The notes under the pieces are model-generated. The model searched no databases and was not told the DNA's origin. It was given only the letters and a program-made list of their open reading frames with translations. DNA of 5,512 nucleotides from Desulfurococcales archaeon (GTDB taxonomy: Archaea; Thermoproteota; Thermoprotei_A; Sulfolobales; WAQK01): the NCBI GenBank assembly GCA_027016915.1, contig JALURJ010000087.1:1-5512 (forward strand). The letters are read 5' to 3'. Position 1 is the stretch's first letter; each line of letters begins with the position of its first letter. Both the position numbers and the translations under genes were made by a program. Shown one piece after another: positions 5,331 to 5,512 of the stretch.

Positions 5331-5512
5331 GTGCCAGCCTTGGAAGAAATATTGTCTCCCGGCTCCGGAAAACCTGTCGTCGAGCCCTCCGACTTCGTCG
5401 GAGACTACAGGGCACCCACCGATAGGTTCATCCTAGTCTTCTCCAGGAAAAGCCTAAGCATTGTTAAGAGGCTCATGGAGGGTGTCGAGAGGATCAAAGC
5501 GCCGATACCGGC
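5331..5512 (+). CDS. Unrecognised protein, 5' part only, downstream of gcvPB
   Basis: An open frame begins at GTG 5331, three bases after the gcvPB stop, and continues without a stop for 60 codons to the window edge. An alternative start is TTG 5340, which has GGTG (5330-5333) 6 bases upstream. The visible protein contains SDFVGDYRAPTDRFILVFS followed by a likely amphipathic helix (KSLSIVKRLMEGVERIK). Codon use (AGG, ATA, CTA) matches the genes before it. I do not recognise the family; it does not look like GcvH or GcvT. Tight spacing suggests co-transcription with gcvPA-gcvPB. A 7-base-pair hairpin (CTCCGAC 5387-5393, GTCGGAG 5397-5403) lies in its early codons, probably by coding coincidence. 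Confidence 0.7.
   Translation, partial: MPALEEILSPGSGKPVVEPSDFVGDYRAPTDRFILVFSRKSLSIVKRLMEGVERIKAPIP

Noticed and set aside
5387..5403. Hairpin CTCCGAC-TTC-GTCGGAG as a terminator after gcvPB
   Set aside because: It has no T tract after it and lies inside an open reading frame that continues to the window edge.

Overview
The window looks like chromosomal DNA of a hyperthermophilic crenarchaeon (Thermoproteota), probably of the Desulfurococcales/Aeropyrum/Pyrodictiaceae kind. The signs are archaeal TATA-type promoters, frequent GTG and TTG starts, GGTGA/GGAGGT ribosome-binding sites, heavy use of AGG/AGA (Arg) and ATA (Ile) codons, and an archaeal-style glycine decarboxylase split into two subunits. 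The genus is an inference from style, not from a database match.

Left half (1-2340): a small cell-surface locus. On the minus strand, 83-733 encodes a membrane-anchored protein with a Thr-rich stalk and an external domain carrying a CxxC pair. It is divergent from a two-gene plus-strand operon: a roughly six-helix membrane protein (879-1451) overlapping by 14 bases a winged-helix DNA-binding protein of the Sso10a/HTH_45 type (1438-1710). After a short gap comes a monocistronic-looking secreted beta-rich glycoprotein (1799-2308). Its signal peptide and strand pattern recall the TasA/camelysin group, which includes archaeal bundling-pilus and cannula subunits. A T-rich terminator follows.

The most interesting signal is that the promoters of the membrane/regulator operon and of the secreted-protein gene share an element: TTTTCC, then a TATA-like box, then an inverted repeat ACCTA(N9-10)TAGGT lying about where transcription should start. 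The local winged-helix protein is the obvious candidate to bind it. The working hypothesis is a self-regulated module that controls production of a secreted, possibly filament-forming, surface protein.

Right half (2341-5512): housekeeping metabolism. gcvPA (2404-3789) and gcvPB (3789-5327) overlap by one base and encode the two subunits of PLP-dependent glycine dehydrogenase (P-protein), which decarboxylates glycine in the glycine cleavage system. No gcvT or gcvH lies in the window. Three bases after gcvPB another reading frame opens and runs off the edge; its product is not recognised. No RNA genes, CRISPR arrays, insertion sequences or attachment sites were seen, and no gene-free stretch exceeds 300 bases.
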